Shown in pieces: positions 34,892 through 47,100 of a stretch of 64,000 nt of DNA (positions are counted from its first letter, which is position 1; each line of letters starts with the position of its first letter). The notes under the pieces are model-generated. The model did no database searches and was not told where the DNA came from. It saw only the letters and a list, made by a program, of their open reading frames with translations. The stretch is from Panagrolaimus kolymaensis (lineage: Eukaryota > Nematoda > Chromadorea > Rhabditida > Panagrolaimidae), in NCBI GenBank assembly GCA_028622995.1, contig JAJQJQ010000026.1, forward strand, positions 2,480,001 through 2,544,000, read 5' to 3'. The translations under genes were made by a program, and so were the position numbers.

Positions 34892-36488
34892 CTAAGTAGG
34901 TGTACGCTGGCCTTGAGTAGGAAGGTGATGAGACCAATCAGCAGCTTGAGTGCTCATAGTCATATAACGTCGAGATGAAGTGCTGAAAATTGGCAAGACT
35001 TCGCTGGCATCCACTGGGAGAGCCTAAAAAATTAAACTTTAAAAATAAATTTGTTTATAAAAGAAAAAACCTTTAAGTAAATTAGAGCATCGGTTCCATA
35101 TCCTTCCATTGAAACTAAAGAAAGATCACCAAGAAAATATCGAGCATAAAGCCGGGATAATGGTAATCCATATCCATAACCAGCAAGAGGGGCTTGACTT
35201 CCATCACGAGGTGGAGGAGGGGCAGTACTGTACATGTAATTGAATAATCTTTCCAAAATAGTTCGGGATACTCCACCGCCACGGTCTTTTATCTAAAACA
35301 AATACGAAATTAAAGTAAAAGAAAGCATAAATATCAGATTTTTAATTTTTTTAAATAAAAATGCTTTTTTACCTTTATAGTAAGATCTTCGTTGCCTTTA
35401 ACAACTAATACCTCAATAGGAGGTAAATCTTCGTCAACGCCATGATATTCAACTGTAGCTCTCATAGAATTTTTAAAAAGCTCAAACATAATATGATAAA
35501 GATGGGAGGGAACAGCAACAACGGCTATGCGTTTTTCCACTGCGACTGAATTAATGCATTCTAATTTTAAATCTGGAGAAGTTAAATAATATCGATCACA
35601 TAGAAATCTTGCATTTTCAAATGCATCGTTTACCACACTTTCAACATCGCAAGCAGGATCTATGCAACCAACGTGTCGAGGGCTTTCGGGTAAAACTGAA
35701 CCAAATACAACTACTGAAATTTTTAAAGAATTTTTACTATTAGTTTTTAAACAACTTAAAAATTCTTACAATGTTGATTTTGAAGCATTCGAATGGATAT
35801 ACGATTAAGATAAAATCGATCTAAGAAATATTGAATGCCTCGTTCACTTGCAATGTCCACTCCATCGGATTCTTTAAGTTCAATTAAACCCTCCGCCATA
35901 GTTTCCACGACATGACTATGACGTTTAAGAATTATCTGGAGTTGATCATTAAATCTATAAAACTTATAATATATATTCCAAATTAATATAAGAAATGACA
36001 AACTTTGTAATCATATCCAACGATGGATCCACATGTTCAAAAATGAGAAGCTCTTCAAAACTTTGACGATACCATTCACTAACAAGTTTAGCACTCGGCA
36101 TAACTAATAATTTTGGAGGGAGTAAATTAATTTCCTGAAAAGTTTAAAAAGCTTAATTTTGATATTAGAAGATTTTAAAATTTTGATAAGATTAAGAATC
36201 ACTGGCCCTCGTAGCTCGACGACAAGTTATATTCCACTTATTCTCAAAAATTGCTATAAATGGAAACAAACTACCAAAATGACTCGAAAAACGAACCTGC
36301 ATAATATTCGCTAATCGAACAAGCAACTCCTTTTTCAAAAACATAAAAGAAGTTTGAGCTGTTCCATTTCTACCAAAATCCAAATATTGTTGAATGGTCA
36401 ATGATGATGGTTGAAATTGACTATAATGTTCGAGCTTTTTTGCAATTTTTGATCCAAAAAGGCCAAGACATCTTCGAGTAAAAAGCAT
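34892..36488 (-). CDS. pdhk-2: Pyruvate dehydrogenase (acetyl-transferring) kinase, mitochondrial
   Basis: Six exons on the minus strand: 36297-36488, 36004-36134, 35770-35954, 35373-35713, 35071-35292, 34892-35023, giving 400 residues. The N-terminus ([16 protein letters not shown]) is basic and hydrophobic, compatible with mitochondrial import. The four-helix regulatory domain contains [42 protein letters not shown] and the dichloroacetate-pocket region [13 protein letters not shown]. The GHKL kinase domain has its boxes in order: N-box [13 protein letters not shown]1 DRGGGV, G2 [10 protein letters not shown], then [10 protein letters not shown]. The enzyme phosphorylates E1-alpha of pyruvate dehydrogenase and shuts down acetyl-CoA production from pyruvate. 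The C-terminal tail carries the DW pair (AADWSHH), as in active PDKs. Divergent from the NRF-6-type gene, with 1.2 kb between. Confidence 0.96.
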
Positions 36489-37722
36489 GCCACAAGGCTG
36501 CTAAAAATATTAAAAATAAAAATAAGAAGAAGCAATTTTGCCTCAGGCTGTAAAGCAAATTATTGAAGAAAAAAGAAGAAGAAAAAAAGGGTAATTGATA
36601 GAGAGCTCAATTGTCCAAAAAAATTGGCTTTGGTATTATGCGTCTCAACAATTCTTTATAATTTTTTGAGAGGTCAAAAGCGAGCCTTTGTTATTTAATT
36701 TTTTGCTAACAAAGTCTGTCATCATCAAATTGCCTTTTTCCAACAAACTTTAATCATTGAGAAAGTGCAAAGTATGTACATATATTGATTTCTTGAATTG
36801 TTTTAATGGCTTTGTGTTTGTTTAAAATAATTTGAAAATTTTAAGAAGAGTTAAAAGTTCTAAAACAACAACAACGAAGGCACATCATAACATAAAAGGA
36901 TTAAAAGAGGACAACACTATTTTTGTAGTTAAATAAAGTATAAAGTTTTTTTTCTTTCAATGAAACTCTTTTTCTTTGTTCTCACATGTGCTTTTTGGGA
37001 ACTAAAATAATCAAAAACTTTAAAAGCAACTGTTAGGGTTTAGTTTTCGTTTTTGCTTCTTCTATAAAAGGCCTTATGACACAGGAAAAAAAATTTAAAA
37101 ATTATTATAAACTTCGCACGTTTGAAACATTTTAAAATCAGTGATAGAGCAAAAGTCAAAAAAAAAAAAGAGAAAAGAAACTCAATAAAGTAAGAAATTT
37201 TTTGATGAAGGTCTCAAGTTCCCTCAAGAAATAGACAACGGCGACAATAAAATGAAGAAGAAAAAAAACCCATGAAACAAGAAGCAATTTTCAAATTGAA
37301 TATGTTCATGCCTTTTTTAGTTTTATCCATTTGCTTTTTTATTTTTCATGCGAATTTAAAAGTATCTTACTTTTTCATCAAAAAACACACAGGCTTAAAA
37401 AAACAGTTGGAAAAGTAAAGAAGCAAAAAAAATTTAAAGATACCAATTTTTACTTGTCACCGTTCTTCTCCCTCACGTTCTGTAAAAAGCTTATAAACGA
37501 AAAAAATAAGCATAAGCAAATAAGCAAGGTTCACTGCCACTGACTGATAAACATATAAGAGATTGCTTTATTTTTTCAAGTGAGAAATGATAGTTGAAAT
37601 GTCAATCATATTTTTTCTTATCAATCGTGCTTGTGTCAAAAAGTTTTTTTAATAGGTGCCGCGGCAGAATTTTTCCCATTTTTAATGCATTAAAACAACA
37701 ACATTCAATCGAAAAACGAAAC
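36489..37722. promoter_or_regulatory. 1.2-kb divergent intergenic region between pdhk-2 (-) and the NRF-6-type gene (+)
   Basis: AT-rich with many purine-rich A/G runs (AGAAGAAAAAAGAAG and similar). A TATAAAAG box stands at 37063-37070, about 650 bp before the next start codon, so its use is uncertain. An upstream in-frame ATG at 37594 would add 43 residues to the NRF-6-type protein, but these interrupt the signal peptide and are not favoured. Nothing else is supported. Confidence 0.35.
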
Positions 37723-40633
37723 ATGAAAGTTTCGATTATATTTTTGGTAATTTTTCTAACCGATTTTTTCATTCCTTCAAATGGCTGCCTTCTATGTTTA
37801 AAGCGGATTCCTCCACGACCTAAACCTTTAGATCAATTTCGACTTCCTTCCATCAAAAAATTGCTTGAAACAAAAGATGCAATTCAACAGCTTTGTAATA
37901 ATGGATCGATGCAAGTCAAAAATTTTACTGACACTTTCGATTAATTTTAGAGTTTTAAATTTAGACAAGCTTCGGATGAATGTAAAAACGATGTATCATA
38001 TTTATTTTGCTCCCTTAAAGATTTCGTGAATTATTATTCCCTTGAATGTCCTGGAAAAGATAATTTTAACGAATGTGCTTCATGCCAGCGTGAAGCTGAT
38101 TTGGTTTATGAAAATAATTCTTGGATTATGACTTGTGAGTAATAGGAATATTAGAAAGCAGTGATGGAGGGTTTTGAAAATTATAGGGATTGATTCGATA
38201 GGAAAAATGCCTTCAGGAATTAGTGATGGCAATTATCATTGGTTGGGCGATTACGAGCAATGTGAAAGTTTGAAACTGTAAGCCATTTTTTAAAATTAAT
38301 TTCTTAAACACAACTAAAACATTTAAATTTTTGGAAAGAAAGTTTTTTCAATCTTTGCTTATTTTCCAACGTTTTTTAGTGAAGAAAAATTTGATGGCCA
38401 TTATTGTATGGTAGAGTTTGAAGTCCCGGACACGGTATTAAATACAAAATGCGATAATCAGCCATTACAAATCCACCTAGGAATATGTCTTCCAGCATCT
38501 TGCAACAAAACAGAAACCCAAAGTTTTATCGAAGGTTGGTTTTTTAACTTTCTTACTTTAAACAACTTTTTTTGATACTTAAATGGGCATTTTCAGATGT
38601 CGCCAACCATAAAATCGATGTTCGTTGTGAACCTCCGAGGCTATGGCGAACCCGTGAATGGGTATTTCTGTTAGATAAATTTCATTTATTTATTTTGACT
38701 TATTTTTCATTTTCTTTTTTAGTTATGCTATTCTTTTTTGGTGTGGCATTATTTTGCTGGCGACAAGCTGGGTTTGGAAATACAAAAATCGCGATCCTAA
38801 AACCATTATCGATAACATTGCTGAATCTCTTTCCCTTCAACATAATCTTCGAAAATGTCTTCGAACTACACGAAAACGAACGATTTTTCATTCCATGGAT
38901 GGGTTACAAGTTATTTCATTAGCGTTATTAATAATTGGAAATATATTTTTCTTAATTATGGAATATTTGGGTTTGCAATTTGCCTAACAAAAATTTGAAA
39001 ATTTAATACTTTGGTTTTTTAGAAAACGTTTCCTTTTCTTATAGCAGCTCAGACGATATTTTTATGCAACCCATAATTAATTATAGTGTTTACGCTGATG
39101 GATTACTCGCATTTGTTGGATTTAGAATTGGTTTACATATTTTAAGAAAAGGTTATACTGACACTCATGCATTGTGGAAACATTTATTAAGCAGATTTTT
39201 TCGGTAAATATTTTATTTTAAAAAAACGAGTAAAAGGAAAGATAAAAAATATTTAGTGTTTGGCCGTCGTATGCATTTGTAACAATTTTTGTTACATTCC
39301 TTTATGTTCGATTGGGTTATGGTCCTATGTGGTCTCACAATGATTTACCATATCGTTGTAAATCCACTTGGTGGGTAAATTTATTACTTATAAATAATAT
39401 TTTCGGAATTGATGAAACTGTGAGTTAAACATATTTTTATGCAGATAAAATGCTTTTAAAAAATTTCAGTGTTTGGATGGTGGATTCTTTTTTGCTTTGG
39501 AAGCCCAATTTTATTTGGTCGCTTTGGTCGTTATTCTAATTCGAAGAAAAAGCAAACTTCTTTCCAATACAGTCATCGGGTTGTTAATAACTGTCTCAAC
39601 TGCATATATTTTCGTGGCAACTAATATTTATAAAACTTATGCTACTCTTATTCCTACAGCTGTAGCTTTTAAGGATCAGTGAGTTGTTGATTCTAAAAAA
39701 TATCTTTCATTCAAATAAATGGCGTTTTAGAAGACAAATGTATTCAGATTTTATCAATTTAATTTATTTAAATCCATTAGCAAGAATTTCTGCTTTCTTA
39801 TTTGGGTTGGGTGCTCCTTTATGGTGTCCAAGAATATTTAATATTTCAATGAAAAAAGTTAGTTTTTTGTTAAATCGGAAATTTTCTTAAACTATTTTTT
39901 TGTGTTTAGCTTATTGGAGTAGTGTCTGTTTTGTTTGGATTTGCTATTGTACATATTATTTGGTTTCCATATTTTCTTTGCGGCATTAATAGTTATATTG
40001 ATGGAACTTATGCAGCTCTTCATCGAAGTTCATGGGCCATTGCAATTATAGCATTCGCATATATTTTGGAAAATTTGAGCGAAAGCAATGGTAACTTTGC
40101 AATTTTAAACGTAATAAAAAGAATTTTTTTTCAGTGATGCGAATACTTTTAAGCTGGAAAATCTTTTATCCCATGAGCAAACTCGTCTTCCTTGTATTTT
40201 TAATTTCTGAACCTGTGGCTTTGTCGCTGTTTGCTTCGTTACATCGACCAATAAATGCAACTCTTTTTTCAATAGTAAGCTTTGATGTTTAAAATTTAGC
40301 CCAAAACATTAATTTCATTTTCCTAAAAAAAATTTCAAAAGTTTGTCTTTAAAAGTGATTTTTTTATTTGTATTCCTAATGTTTTTCAAATTTAAATATA
40401 TATATTATTGTTTTCAGTTTCTTACTTCCATCGGCACATTTGTTTGTTCCTATATTCTCGCGGTTATTGTGGAAGTAATAATAACATTGCCAATACGGCA
40501 TTTCTTTGATTTTATTTGGCCCACCATTGACGAAACATCCCCCGATGATTCAGTAATATCAAAAAAGACGAATAGCGTACAGTCGGTGGTTAATCCCGAA
40601 ATTGAAGCCTTCGTTCAAAAAAATGGTCATTAA
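37723..40633 (+). CDS. NRF-6-type membrane acyltransferase (acyltransferase 3 family)
   Basis: Thirteen exons: 37723-37914, 37951-38134, 38187-38277, 38380-38534, 38597-38669, 38723-38970, 39023-39203, 39257-39419, 39470-39678, 39731-39857, 39910-40090, 40135-40274, 40418-40633, giving 719 residues. A signal peptide (MKVSIIFLVIFLTDFFIPSNG) leads into the Cys-rich NRF domain (ECKNDVSYLFCSLKDF, CASCQREAD, WIDSIGKMPSG, WLGDYEQC, YCMVEFEV, LGICLPASC). A multi-span acyltransferase 3 domain follows (WRQ-type RTIFHSMDGLQVISLALLI, GFFFALEAQFYLVALV, HRSSWAIAI, SEPVALSLFASLHRPI). C. elegans NRF-6 and NDG-4 of this family act in yolk and drug transport across epithelia. The first-TM catalytic His of the family (GH in NRF-6 proteins) appears as Asn here (LLIIGNIFFLI). 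Intron 1 is only 36 bp. Confidence 0.88.
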
Positions 40634-41154
40634 AAAATAAAAGCAATCGTTACAAATTAATTTTAATTTTAACTTAATTTTATTTGTTTATATTTATTTA
40701 TTTATTACCTTTTTTATTAATAAACCACTTTGCAAAAAAAAAAAAAATAAAAGAAAGAAAAAATATGTCCAACAAAATTCATTAAAATCGTTTTGTACAA
40801 AAAAAATTCCATATTCTTCTTTTCCAAAACGCATCACTTTTTTTAAATAATTTACAGAAGAAAATAAAAATTAAAATTTAATAAAATTATTTTTTTATAA
40901 AACTTTTTAAAAAACGAAAAGAACAACAAAGAGAAAACAAATGAGAAATTATGGATTTTTAAAGTTAAAATTAAAAAAAAGAGGTGAGAAAAAGTTTTTA
41001 GTCCAGATCATTGACAAAAAAAATAATAGATCTTTTGTTTTCCCAAAGAATGAGGACTAAACACACAGGATTTTTCTTAAAGTTTTTAAAGTATGATAAA
41101 AAAAATAAACGAAAAATACAAAATGAAAAAATCTGAGAAAATGCTTTAAAAGTT
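40634..41154. other. Convergent 3' region of the NRF-6-type gene and Distal-less
   Basis: 521 bp of A- and T-rich sequence between convergent stop codons, including the 3' UTR of the Distal-less gene. AATAAA signals occur on the plus strand near 40642 and 40719. Nothing else was seen. Confidence 0.4.
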
Positions 41155-44100
41155 TTAACCAAAATATTGTGGTGGATGATAATTTAATGATGGAGTGGGT
41201 TGATAATATGATGCAGCCATATGATGTTCATAATATTTCATATCATTTTCAGTATATTTATCCATAAATGGCTGTGCGGTAAAACCATTAGGTGTAAATT
41301 GACTTGCTGCTGCGCCTAATTGATGAGGAGATAATTGCATTTGTTGCATTTGCATTGCAGCCATATGTGAATGAGGTGGAAGAGATGTTGATGCAATGGT
41401 ATTTGCCATACTTGGTAACATATTCATATGATGTTGCATGTGTGTGGACCAATCTATTCCAACATTAGGATCCACACCTAATAATGAAGCTTGAACTAAT
41501 GGTGACTGTTGTTGCTGATGTTGTTGTAAAATTTGTTGTTGCTGCTGTTGCTGAGAAGATACAATCGGTATAATAGGATTTATAAGATTTGAAGGTAGAC
41601 TAACTGGCGTCGAAGATGAAGCAATAACCGAAGCTATTTCATTATTAATGCATGAATTATTATTTCGATGTAAATGATTTTCTTCTGTTGTATTTGTTGC
41701 ATTGTTGCTTAAATTACTTCCACCACCTCCATCAAGACTTGTGGCAATTGAATTTGGTTGACTCATCTCTGTATCTTTATTTGAATCCCCTTCATCATCT
41801 GTACAAGGTTCGCCATTGCCTTTACCCATTTTCTTTTGTTTTGATCGACGATTTTGAAACCATATTTTTACCTGAAGCAAAAACACATTTTTTAAAACTT
41901 TTAATATTTTGCATATTCTGTTTTTTAATTTTTTAAGGGCAAACAAACATAAGTGCATTTAAAATGTGTAAGTTGTAATCATCCTTAATTATATAGCTGC
42001 TTAAGAAAAATAAAGTTTTTTGCTTTATATTATCAAGTTTTTTTAAAAACTTGAGATGAAAAAAGAAAGAAGAAAAAAAGGTCATTGATACTGTCCTCGC
42101 CAAAGTTATAAAAAAAGTAAAGTAAAAAAAGTAAAACAAAGCTTGCTCGACTACGGAAAAAAACTTTTTTTTCTTTCATATTTTTTTTCTTCTCATTTTT
42201 ATAATATTACGGTGGAAGTTAAAACATGAAGAAAAAAGTGCATATGGTTCTTCAACGCCGACGAAGGCGACGACGTTGAGCAGCATCGTCATTGCTTTTT
42301 CTTCTATTTTTTTTTCTATTCTCAAAAACCTCGTCGGTCGACAACGACGACGCCAAAGCCACGCTAAAACGGAAGGAAATTGAGCATAGAAAATAGAAGA
42401 AGGGAAAAGATCTATCTCCTTTTCTTTCTTTACTTTTTCAAGTTTTAAGTTTCGTTTCCTCAAAAAAATCTATCGTAATCCAAAAAAAAGAAAGAAAAGA
42501 AGACATTTTAGAAATGAGTGCGCAAAACCAAATAAAGGCATGCATCGGGTTTGAATAGAATTCCATTTTTTTACCGCAGAAGTATAAAAGAAATATATAT
42601 CGAATCGAAGGACACTTTTTTTCCTCGATTTTTGTATATAGTCAAAAAAAATGATGGTAAAATATTGTCGGTATATATTTTTTTATTTTCCTTTTAGCAT
42701 TTCCCAAGAGAGAAAGAAAAATCAAAATTTTTTGCATAAGGTTGATTTGGATGTTTAAAAGCAAGGTTAACAACAAACAAAAAATAAGAGAAAGGAAAGG
42801 AATGATTTTGACAGGTGAAGTATATCAAGGATTGACGGCACAGAAGAAGACAAAAAAAATAGACAGGTGGGCCTGGAGAGCACCTTAAAAAATACTGCTG
42901 CTGCTGTTTTTGCTGCCGCGGCATGATTTTCCTTCGAAAAAAGACTCTTTTTTTGTTGTAAGACTGTGGATGGACGCAAGAAGATTGGCGCCATCGATAA
43001 GAAACACTAAAAATAAGAAAAAGATTGTGGTCTCACTGCCATGCAAAACATATTTAGAAAATCTCTCCGTCGATACGAAAAAAAATAGATGGCAAGTATA
43101 AAATAAACGTGACGGAAATTGAGTAATCAAAACGCGCCAAACTTTGGAGACGATTATCATGAAAAAAATGTCATCAAAAAAGTGACAATGAAGAAAAAAA
43201 ACAAGACAAGGTTATGCAAAGTTTGATTTGAATAAAAAAAGAAAAATGTGGCCTCGGTAATCAATCAAAAAAATAATGTCCATAAAAATCAAGAAAACAA
43301 AACGATGGCACACTTCATTCATTCCTTTTAGTGATTGTCATCGTCAATCTTTTTGGCAAGTGTTAAAACAACTTTTAAGGGCAAAGAAAAAAAATCGAGT
43401 GATTTTCTTCTCCACAAAAATATTTCAAGAAAAAAGATTTGAAATAATAAAAAATGATTTACCTGAGTTTGAGATAAACCCAAAGTATTTGCAAGTTCCG
43501 CTCTTTCCGGCAATGCAAGATATTGAGCTTGTTTAAACCTTCGTTGTAATTCATTTAATTGGTGACTGGAATAAATAGTTCGAGGTTTACGAGTCTTTTT
43601 ACCCTTTGAATTAATCGTTACTTCACTGCCTTCAATAATTTTTGTGGTATGTTCTGTTCCGAAACCTGAAAACGAGAAGCTCAAACTTTTGTAAAAGGGT
43701 TTGAGAAATTATTTGATTTGAAGTTTGATAGTCGAAATTAAAATTTCTAACAAAAAAATGGTTTTCGTTAAAAATTTGGTGCTGCACTCATAAAAATTAA
43801 AAGCCTACTTTCAGGTGAACTTGAAGGTTGTTGATAAAGATAACTTCCAGCATTGGGTGGAGTTCCGTAAGAATTATTCGCGCCAAATGATGATGGATAA
43901 AAATATGGTGATACTCCAACACCCGAACTAGCTCGATTGAAATCTGTTACAGCTTGTTGTTGCTGTTGTTGAAGATATGATGAATATGCATTATTTTGAG
44001 CTGCCAAAGCATTTGAAGTTTGTTGTTGTTGCTGCTGGGTTGGAGTAGCAGAACCATTTAAATCCACTATACCATTATTACCACTTCCATTATTTGTTGG

Positions 44101-44172
44101 AGGATTAGAAAAATCAACCACGAATGGCTTTGTTTCAACTTCCCATGGCTGCTCCGATTTTTCAACTGACAT
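41155..44172 (-). CDS. ceh-43: Distal-less (Dlx) homeodomain transcription factor
   Basis: Three exons on the minus strand, 43809-44172, 43463-43665 and 41155-41871, give 427 residues. The homeodomain (about 146-205) reads [52 protein letters not shown], which is diagnostic of Distal-less: compare RKPRTIYSS and [12 protein letters not shown] in all Dlx proteins. The last intron (1,591 bp) splits the homeodomain between TQ and VKIWFQN, at helix 3, a typical Dll intron position. Polyglutamine and His/Met-rich stretches flank the homeodomain on both sides, and the C-terminus ends in Tyr-rich [18 protein letters not shown]. The protein binds TAAT sites and specifies anterior epidermal and neuronal fates in C. 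elegans. An in-frame ATG lies 25 codons upstream (44247), but the region between is low complexity, so 44172 is preferred. Confidence 0.95.
41872..43462 (-). promoter_or_regulatory. Large intron of the Distal-less gene (1.6 kb)
   Basis: This intron is more than ten times the usual intron length in the window. It is AT-rich but contains islands of moderate GC, such as CGACGAAGGCGACGACG (42259-42275), CGTCGGTCGACAACGACGACG (42331-42351) and GCTGCTGCTGTTTTTGCTGCCGCGG (42896-42920). Several 60-95 codon frames are accidental. Long introns in developmental regulators often hold enhancers; that role is inference. Confidence 0.4.
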
Positions 44173-47100
44173 TTTTGTTGGAGGCTGGCTGAAGCAGCAA
44201 TGAGGCAAATAATAATAATAATTACAACAACAACAACGATCAAACAATTAAGTAATAATAATGCCTTGTTATTATCGAGGAAGGATAGAGACACAGAAAG
44301 AGATGGAGAGAGTTAATAACCTGCCGAAAAGTTGTTAATACCAGGCAATTACTTTACAAGTCAATTAATAATATGTAGCGGGCGTCGGCAAATATACACA
44401 CACGCGTTGGATGGTTAAAATAATTATGATCAAATAATAATGATGACCCAAGAAGAAGAAAATAGCTATGCTCGTTTTCCACTTCTTTCTTTCTTCTTCG
44501 TGTTTTGAGTTAATCGCTTCCAATCACACGATAATAATAATTTATTTTATTTGAACCCTTTTTTCTCCTTCTCGCTATTATTTTTTTTTTCAAATCGTTT
44601 AACACACGAGGAGAGAGAGAGAAGAGTAAATTACACAGTGTTGTCGGCAATTAGAATTTGAAGAGACAGAATCTCAAAATGAATAAATATTTTTGTGAGA
44701 AGAAGCGAAAAAAAGGATTACAGGGTAGCCAAGTTGAAGAAGTGCGGTTGATGTCTTCAAACAAAAAAGCGTCGTAGTTTTTTTCTTCTTCGTTTTTTTT
44801 TCAGTTGTCTTCTTTCAATGTTTTGCTGCTCATTTTTGCCTCTGTATGTGTGTTTATGTGAAGTTGGCGTATATTTTTGTTTGATATTTTTATGCTCCAC
44901 CCCGTTTTTATAAGTCTACCTATTTTTTCATTGGTTGAGTTGTCGATACCAAATATTTCAAGATAGCCATTCGTTAACGAAGAAAAGCCCCGCCTCCTCG
45001 TCCCTCTTCCTCGTTTTTTCTCTCTCGGAAGGCAAAAAAGTTTGTCCGATAAAAAAAAGATGGGGAAGAAACGGTGATGATGATGCACACGAGAGTGTTG
45101 GCACTCGTTCGACAACCACGACAGCATGAGGTTCCATCGAAGACAAAAAAATAGAAAATAAAGAATAGCTCACCGTTGGTTGATGTTTTTGCCCTCTGAG
45201 AGCATGAATGAATAGGCGCGCGAGAAGCCCGTGTTTTAGATGACAACGCTGGCGGTGACGAAGCCCTCCAGGAACATAATTGCCCCGTACAACCCTGAAC
45301 CTATTGAAAAGGCCAAGTAACAAAAAGAAAAAAAGTTTTGGAAGTAAAAAAAAATCTTCGCCGATAAAGAACAACAGAATCCGATGGTTTACATACATAC
45401 AAAAAAAGAAAACGATGGTAGTAGTAGTAAGTCTTCATTCTTTTTTGGGTTGAAGTAAAAATCCTTTGTCTTGAAATGAAATAAAAAAAGAATGACGAAG
45501 TTGCACGAGTGAGTATATTTATGGTTTGAAGACTCATATATGGAAGTTTTTTTTATTTCTGTATACTTTCGGCATTGATATTGTTCATCCTCAAATCGAG
45601 CGAGTGTAGTGTCCTTCAAAAAACAAAAAAAAAAGAAGACAGAGACGGAAAAAAAACCGGAAGATGAATGGCACTTTTTTGTTTTTGTTCGGATTACCAC
45701 AATTATTTGGCACTTGATGAATTTGATGAGTTCATGCAATGATAAGTAATAAAAAAAATTGGTGTGCTTTTGCGATTCTTTGCTTACAAAATTTTTTTAA
45801 TTTTTATTGTTTATTTCATTTTAAAAATTTTTATTGATAAAATAGAGTTTTATTTTTTGCTTAACAAATAATTTAAGTATATATTTTTTAAAGTTGGCAA
45901 AAAAAGAAAGAAATCAAATGAAGAAACTAAACCGTGGTTGTTGAACATTCTTTAAAAAAATATATATGGTTGGTTCTCCTCTTCACTCGACGACGACTTG
46001 AACATCCGCTTTTGGCTCTACTCCTTTTCACTCATTCGCCACTTCCTTCCGTTTACCCTTCTATCTAGAAGGGTAGTTTTTGTGTGGTGGTGAATTTCTT
46101 ACTCTATATTATTATGAAAGAATAATAAAAAAAAAGTAAAATAAAAAAGGGTACTATTTTTCTTTTCTTTTTTTCTTGGATTTTGTGGAAAAAGTAAAAA
46201 AATATTGTCGTCTTTTTCTCTCTGGAAAGAAAAGGAGGGTCCATCCAGCCCACACACTCTCTTCAAAAGCAATTTTAAAATAATAACAAGAGAATGAAGG
46301 CAAAAAAGTATGTGTGTGTTTATATAATTGACATAAATTACCGTATCATTAGCAGGTGATTGCCAATAATTTGCGTGGCAGGCGGTCGGCCACAACAACA
46401 TTAAAAAAAAACAAATTTGCGTTCCATCATTATTTATTTTTTATTTCTGCTGCTCCTGCCAGTTGGGAAGAAGAAGGAAAATAAGAAAATGGTTGAATTT
46501 TTTTTTTCGAAAAAATTTATTTTATTTTTTTGAAATTTTTGCTGTTAGAAAAGAATAAAGTTTAATAATTATCTTTTATCGTTTTCATTATTTTTCAATT
46601 TTTTTGCATTACCATGTCTTATATTTTTTCATTTTCCTTTTATTTTTGCAAAAGAATCATTCATTGTTGGTTATTGGCTCGTTTTGTTTACTTAATACTC
46701 TTGTCCTTTTCGTCACTTGAATAAATGTCATGAGTAGTAGTGGTTGGTTAGTTGTTACAGTAGCCTTTTCTCATTTTTTACAAAAAATTGTTAAAAACAA
46801 AAAATTATCTTTTTTCTTTAACACCTTGAGGCACGTGGCCGATTTGGCTGGCGCAGGTGCATCTCTATTATCCGCTCCTTTCTCTTCTTATTTTTTTCGA
46901 ATATTGCGCAACTTTTTTTTAAAGCTTAGATTTTATCTCTCACAAAAAAAAAGAAAAAGAAAAACCTCAACCAGCTTGCGTAGAAGCTCAAGTCAGTTAT
47001 ATTCTTCGTTATTGTCGTCATAAAATTGAGGTCGTCGTATTAATACACTCCTCCTTGGCACGCGTCTTGTCAACATCCATCCTTTGCATATATTTTTAAT

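Noticed and set aside
37063..37070. TATAAAAG as the promoter of the NRF-6-type gene
   Set aside because: It lies about 650 bp before the start codon with no evidence for a 5' exon; too weak to list as a promoter.
41652..41936. 94-codon plus-strand frame opposite Distal-less
   Set aside because: It is the antisense of the Gln/Asn/Ser-rich last exon of Distal-less and disappears once that exon is recognised.
44173..44247. Upstream start at 44247 adding 25 residues to Distal-less
   Set aside because: The extension is Cys/Tyr-rich low complexity from TAATAATAAT and CAACAACAA repeats and resembles no Dlx N-terminus; kept only as an alternative.
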